7,055 nucleotides of DNA from Flavobacteriales bacterium (GTDB lineage Bacteria; Bacteroidota; Bacteroidia; Flavobacteriales; UA16), in contig JAOIQU010000048.1 of the NCBI GenBank assembly GCA_028141885.1, positions 1-7,055 of the forward strand. The letters run 5' to 3'. The translations under genes were made by a program, and so were the position numbers. Under the pieces are notes generated by a model. It searched no databases and had not been told where the DNA came from. It saw only the letters and a list, made by a program, of their open reading frames with translations. Each line of letters opens with the position of its first letter. Positions within the stretch are counted from its first letter, which is position 1. This document shows positions 5,338 to 7,055 of this stretch, piece after piece.

Positions 5338-7055
5338 TCAATTCAAGGCCTCGATTCGGGCTTGAGAAAACCCTTCAGACTGAATGCTGGACAACATTTC
5401 TTGAGCGTCCTTCAGATCGACAAAACTTCGTGAAAAATAGGTTGTCTGTCCAAACAACTCCACACTTCGCACCCCCCACTCCGCTGAATTGATCAAAAAC
5501 GCAGCCACTTCGTTGGAGGGGACGTTGCCGGAGTACGTGGCAATGGCCACATGCCAAAGGGTGGGTGTCACCGATTCATTGGTGGATTCTGCACCCACCT
5601 CCACAACCTGCTGAACCTGTTCGACTCGAATCTCCGGATCTCGACGTCGGTCGTCGCTTTGCGTTTTGATGGACACTGTGGACACACCTCCCTGTTCTCC
5701 ACCTGTGACCATATCTGAACTCGATGTTTGTGAGTTGCCTGAGTAGGCCTTTTCGTCTCTGGATTTGATCTTTCGAGTCCCTTCCTCCAATCTGACGAGG
5801 AAGGCATCCGCAAATGCGGGCTGGCTTCGCAATTGATCCAGTTCCCGTTTGGCCATGGAAGCGTCTCGACTGGTGGCCACATGCCACCTGGCACGTCCGT
5901 CAGGTAACGGTTCTTTCACGAGTCGCTCTCCGACGGCGGACAACCAAGCTTCATCAGGCTCTCCAGAGAACACACCCACCTGAATGGCATGCCAAGTTCC
6001 ATCCAACATGGCGAGGTCCACATGTTCTCCTGCGGCCCAAATCGCTTCCACGTTCGCATCCGTCGCAGAAACTGGTGTCGACGATCCAAGATCTGACTCA
6101 GATCCTGAATTCAAACGGCCCCAAGTCAGGCCATCCCACTGAACTTCATAAGCGTCTGGGACTCCAACGCTGCCGAGCCACGAGGTCAGTTCTAGCTGCC
6201 CTGGAGCCTTGCCAGAAAAGTCTTCCATGATAAGCACCCAACGCTTCAAACCTTGGCTCCCCTCTGCGTGAACCAGTCGGGTTCCTTGAGGCAGGTTGCC
6301 CACTTGTGGAGGATTTCGGAACCATCCCAAATGGATGCCTCGTTCTCCAACATTCATGTCCTCCGAAATCGAAGAGGCATCTGTGGCCAAACCCCCATCA
6401 CCTTGCTCATTGACGTCGTTGGCAACGTCCATGGCATCCATCTCAGACAATTCTTCTTCGAGCGCCAAATCCGCACGTTCCGCAGCCATCGCCTTGGCCC
6501 AATCCACTCGCATTTGCGGCACGGCGTTGGCCACAGGTTTGGGCCAATTGTCGAGCTTCATCAACACGTCATCCAACGTGACTCCCCTCCAAGCATCGTC
6601 ATGCAACCATGCGCTCAACAACCATGTGGCCTCCAACCATCGGATGACCTCTTGCTGGTCCGACTCGTTTGCAGCCATCACCGCCATGCGGTGGCACACA
6701 TCGTCGATGACCTCAACCAGTGCCTCTCTTCCCAAATCCAGATTTCTTTCTACCAAGCCTGAGTCCTTCTTTTGGTTCGAAATGCAACGTTTCGCCAAAG
6801 CTTCCGGGCGACTCTCTTCCTCAATCGTGCGCTCGAGCCAACTCAACATTTCCCTTTTCCACTTCGGCAACCCTTGGGAATCCCATTGCTCCGATTCCAA
6901 GAGTTGACTCCATCGGATGCGCCATGCGTCTTGCAAGTCCAAATTCGAGTCAGAGACTGCAGAGGTTCCTTCTCTACTTTCAAGCAAATCCGAGCCCGCT
7001 TCGAGCCCTTGTCCACTCACTCCTCCCAGTCTACCAAGAAATGGCATCGCAAGGT
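5338..7055 (-). CDS. SPOR-repeat protein of unknown role (5' end probably beyond window)
   Basis: The reading frame is open to the right edge; the first ATG in the window is at 7047 and would give 569 residues, the numbering used here. I favour a start further upstream, because no signal peptide or membrane segment is visible although SPOR proteins normally act in the envelope. Residues 40-200 are Trp-rich and likely helical, with no family I recognise. An acidic linker (193-235) leads to a degenerate repeat (about 237-305). The best SPOR-like domain is at 352-425, starting WHAIQVGVFSGEP and ending with FADAFLVRLEEGTRKI, which matches the Bacteroidota pattern (QVGAF ... dAFVV...G..I). A Ser/Gln/Arg-rich linker (426-495) precedes a final SPOR-like domain (497-566, LWHVAIATYSG). 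SPOR domains bind denuded peptidoglycan, so a cell-wall or division-site role is possible but not shown. The stop lies 14 bases before the lamin-tail gene, so the two may form an operon. Confidence 0.8.
   Translation of the reverse strand, partial: LAMPFLGRLGGVSGQGLEAGSDLLESREGTSAVSDSNLDLQDAWRIRWSQLLESEQWDSQGLPKWKREMLSWLERTIEEESRPEALAKRCISNQKKDSGLVERNLDLGREALVEVIDDVCHRMAVMAANESDQQEVIRWLEATWLLSAWLHDDAWRGVTLDDVLMKLDNWPKPVANAVPQMRVDWAKAMAAERADLALEEELSEMDAMDVANDVNEQGDGGLATDASSISEDMNVGERGIHLGWFRNPPQVGNLPQGTRLVHAEGSQGLKRWVLIMEDFSGKAPGQLELTSWLGSVGVPDAYEVQWDGLTWGRLNSGSESDLGSSTPVSATDANVEAIWAAGEHVDLAMLDGTWHAIQVGVFSGEPDEAWLSAVGERLVKEPLPDGRARWHVATSRDASMAKRELDQLRSQPAFADAFLVRLEEGTRKIKSRDEKAYSGNSQTSSSDMVTGGEQGGVSTVSIKTQSDDRRRDPEIRVEQVQQVVEVGAESTNESVTPTLWHVAIATYSGNVPSNEVAAFLINSAEWGVRSVELFGQTTYFSRSFVDLKDAQEMLSSIQSEGFSQARIEALN

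Noticed and set aside
6296..6907. A 203-codon plus-strand frame opposite the SPOR gene, with shorter ones at 5814-6230 and 6253-6762.
   Set aside because: All lie antisense within a longer frame that has recognisable domains; their translations show no domain pattern.
1..7055. Search for CRISPR arrays, tRNA or rRNA genes, insertion sequences, toxin-antitoxin or defence genes.
   Set aside because: None was seen. Nearly all bases are accounted for by five minus-strand genes, and the gaps are short and explained by promoters and a terminator.

Overview
The window looks like chromosomal DNA of a member of the Bacteroidota, probably a relative of the Flavobacteriales/Cytophagales type, with moderate GC by eye. 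Four observations support this. The intergenic gaps carry -7 boxes of the form TAnnTTTG. There is a secreted lamin-tail-domain protein whose end resembles a type IX secretion (T9SS) sorting domain. A protein has SPOR-like repeats of the form common in this phylum. The ribosomal protein bS1 has long, biased tails. The genus cannot be fixed from the sequence alone.

All five genes lie on the minus strand, so transcription runs from high to low coordinates. In that order they are: (1) a SPOR-repeat protein, open at the right window edge; (2) 14 bases further on, a secreted protein with three lamin-tail domains; (3) after a 139-base gap with a promoter and leader, rpsA for ribosomal protein bS1, closed by a strong intrinsic terminator; (4) pyrR, driven by a promoter that appears to overlap that terminator; (5) pyrB, overlapping pyrR by four bases (ATGA) and cut by the left window edge. 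The only gene-free stretches are 1272-1344 (terminator and promoter), 3505-3643 (promoter and leader) and 5324-5337.

Functionally there are three modules: a cell-envelope or export pair (SPOR protein and lamin-tail protein), a translation gene (rpsA), and a pyrimidine biosynthesis unit in which PyrR and aspartate carbamoyltransferase are made from one message by coupled translation. I see no mobile element, CRISPR array, tRNA, rRNA or defence gene. I found no new multi-gene system. The points most worth a second look are the terminator/promoter overlap before pyrR, the lack of room for a PyrR attenuator, a possible pseudoknot in the rpsA leader, and the divergent SPOR and lamin-tail proteins.
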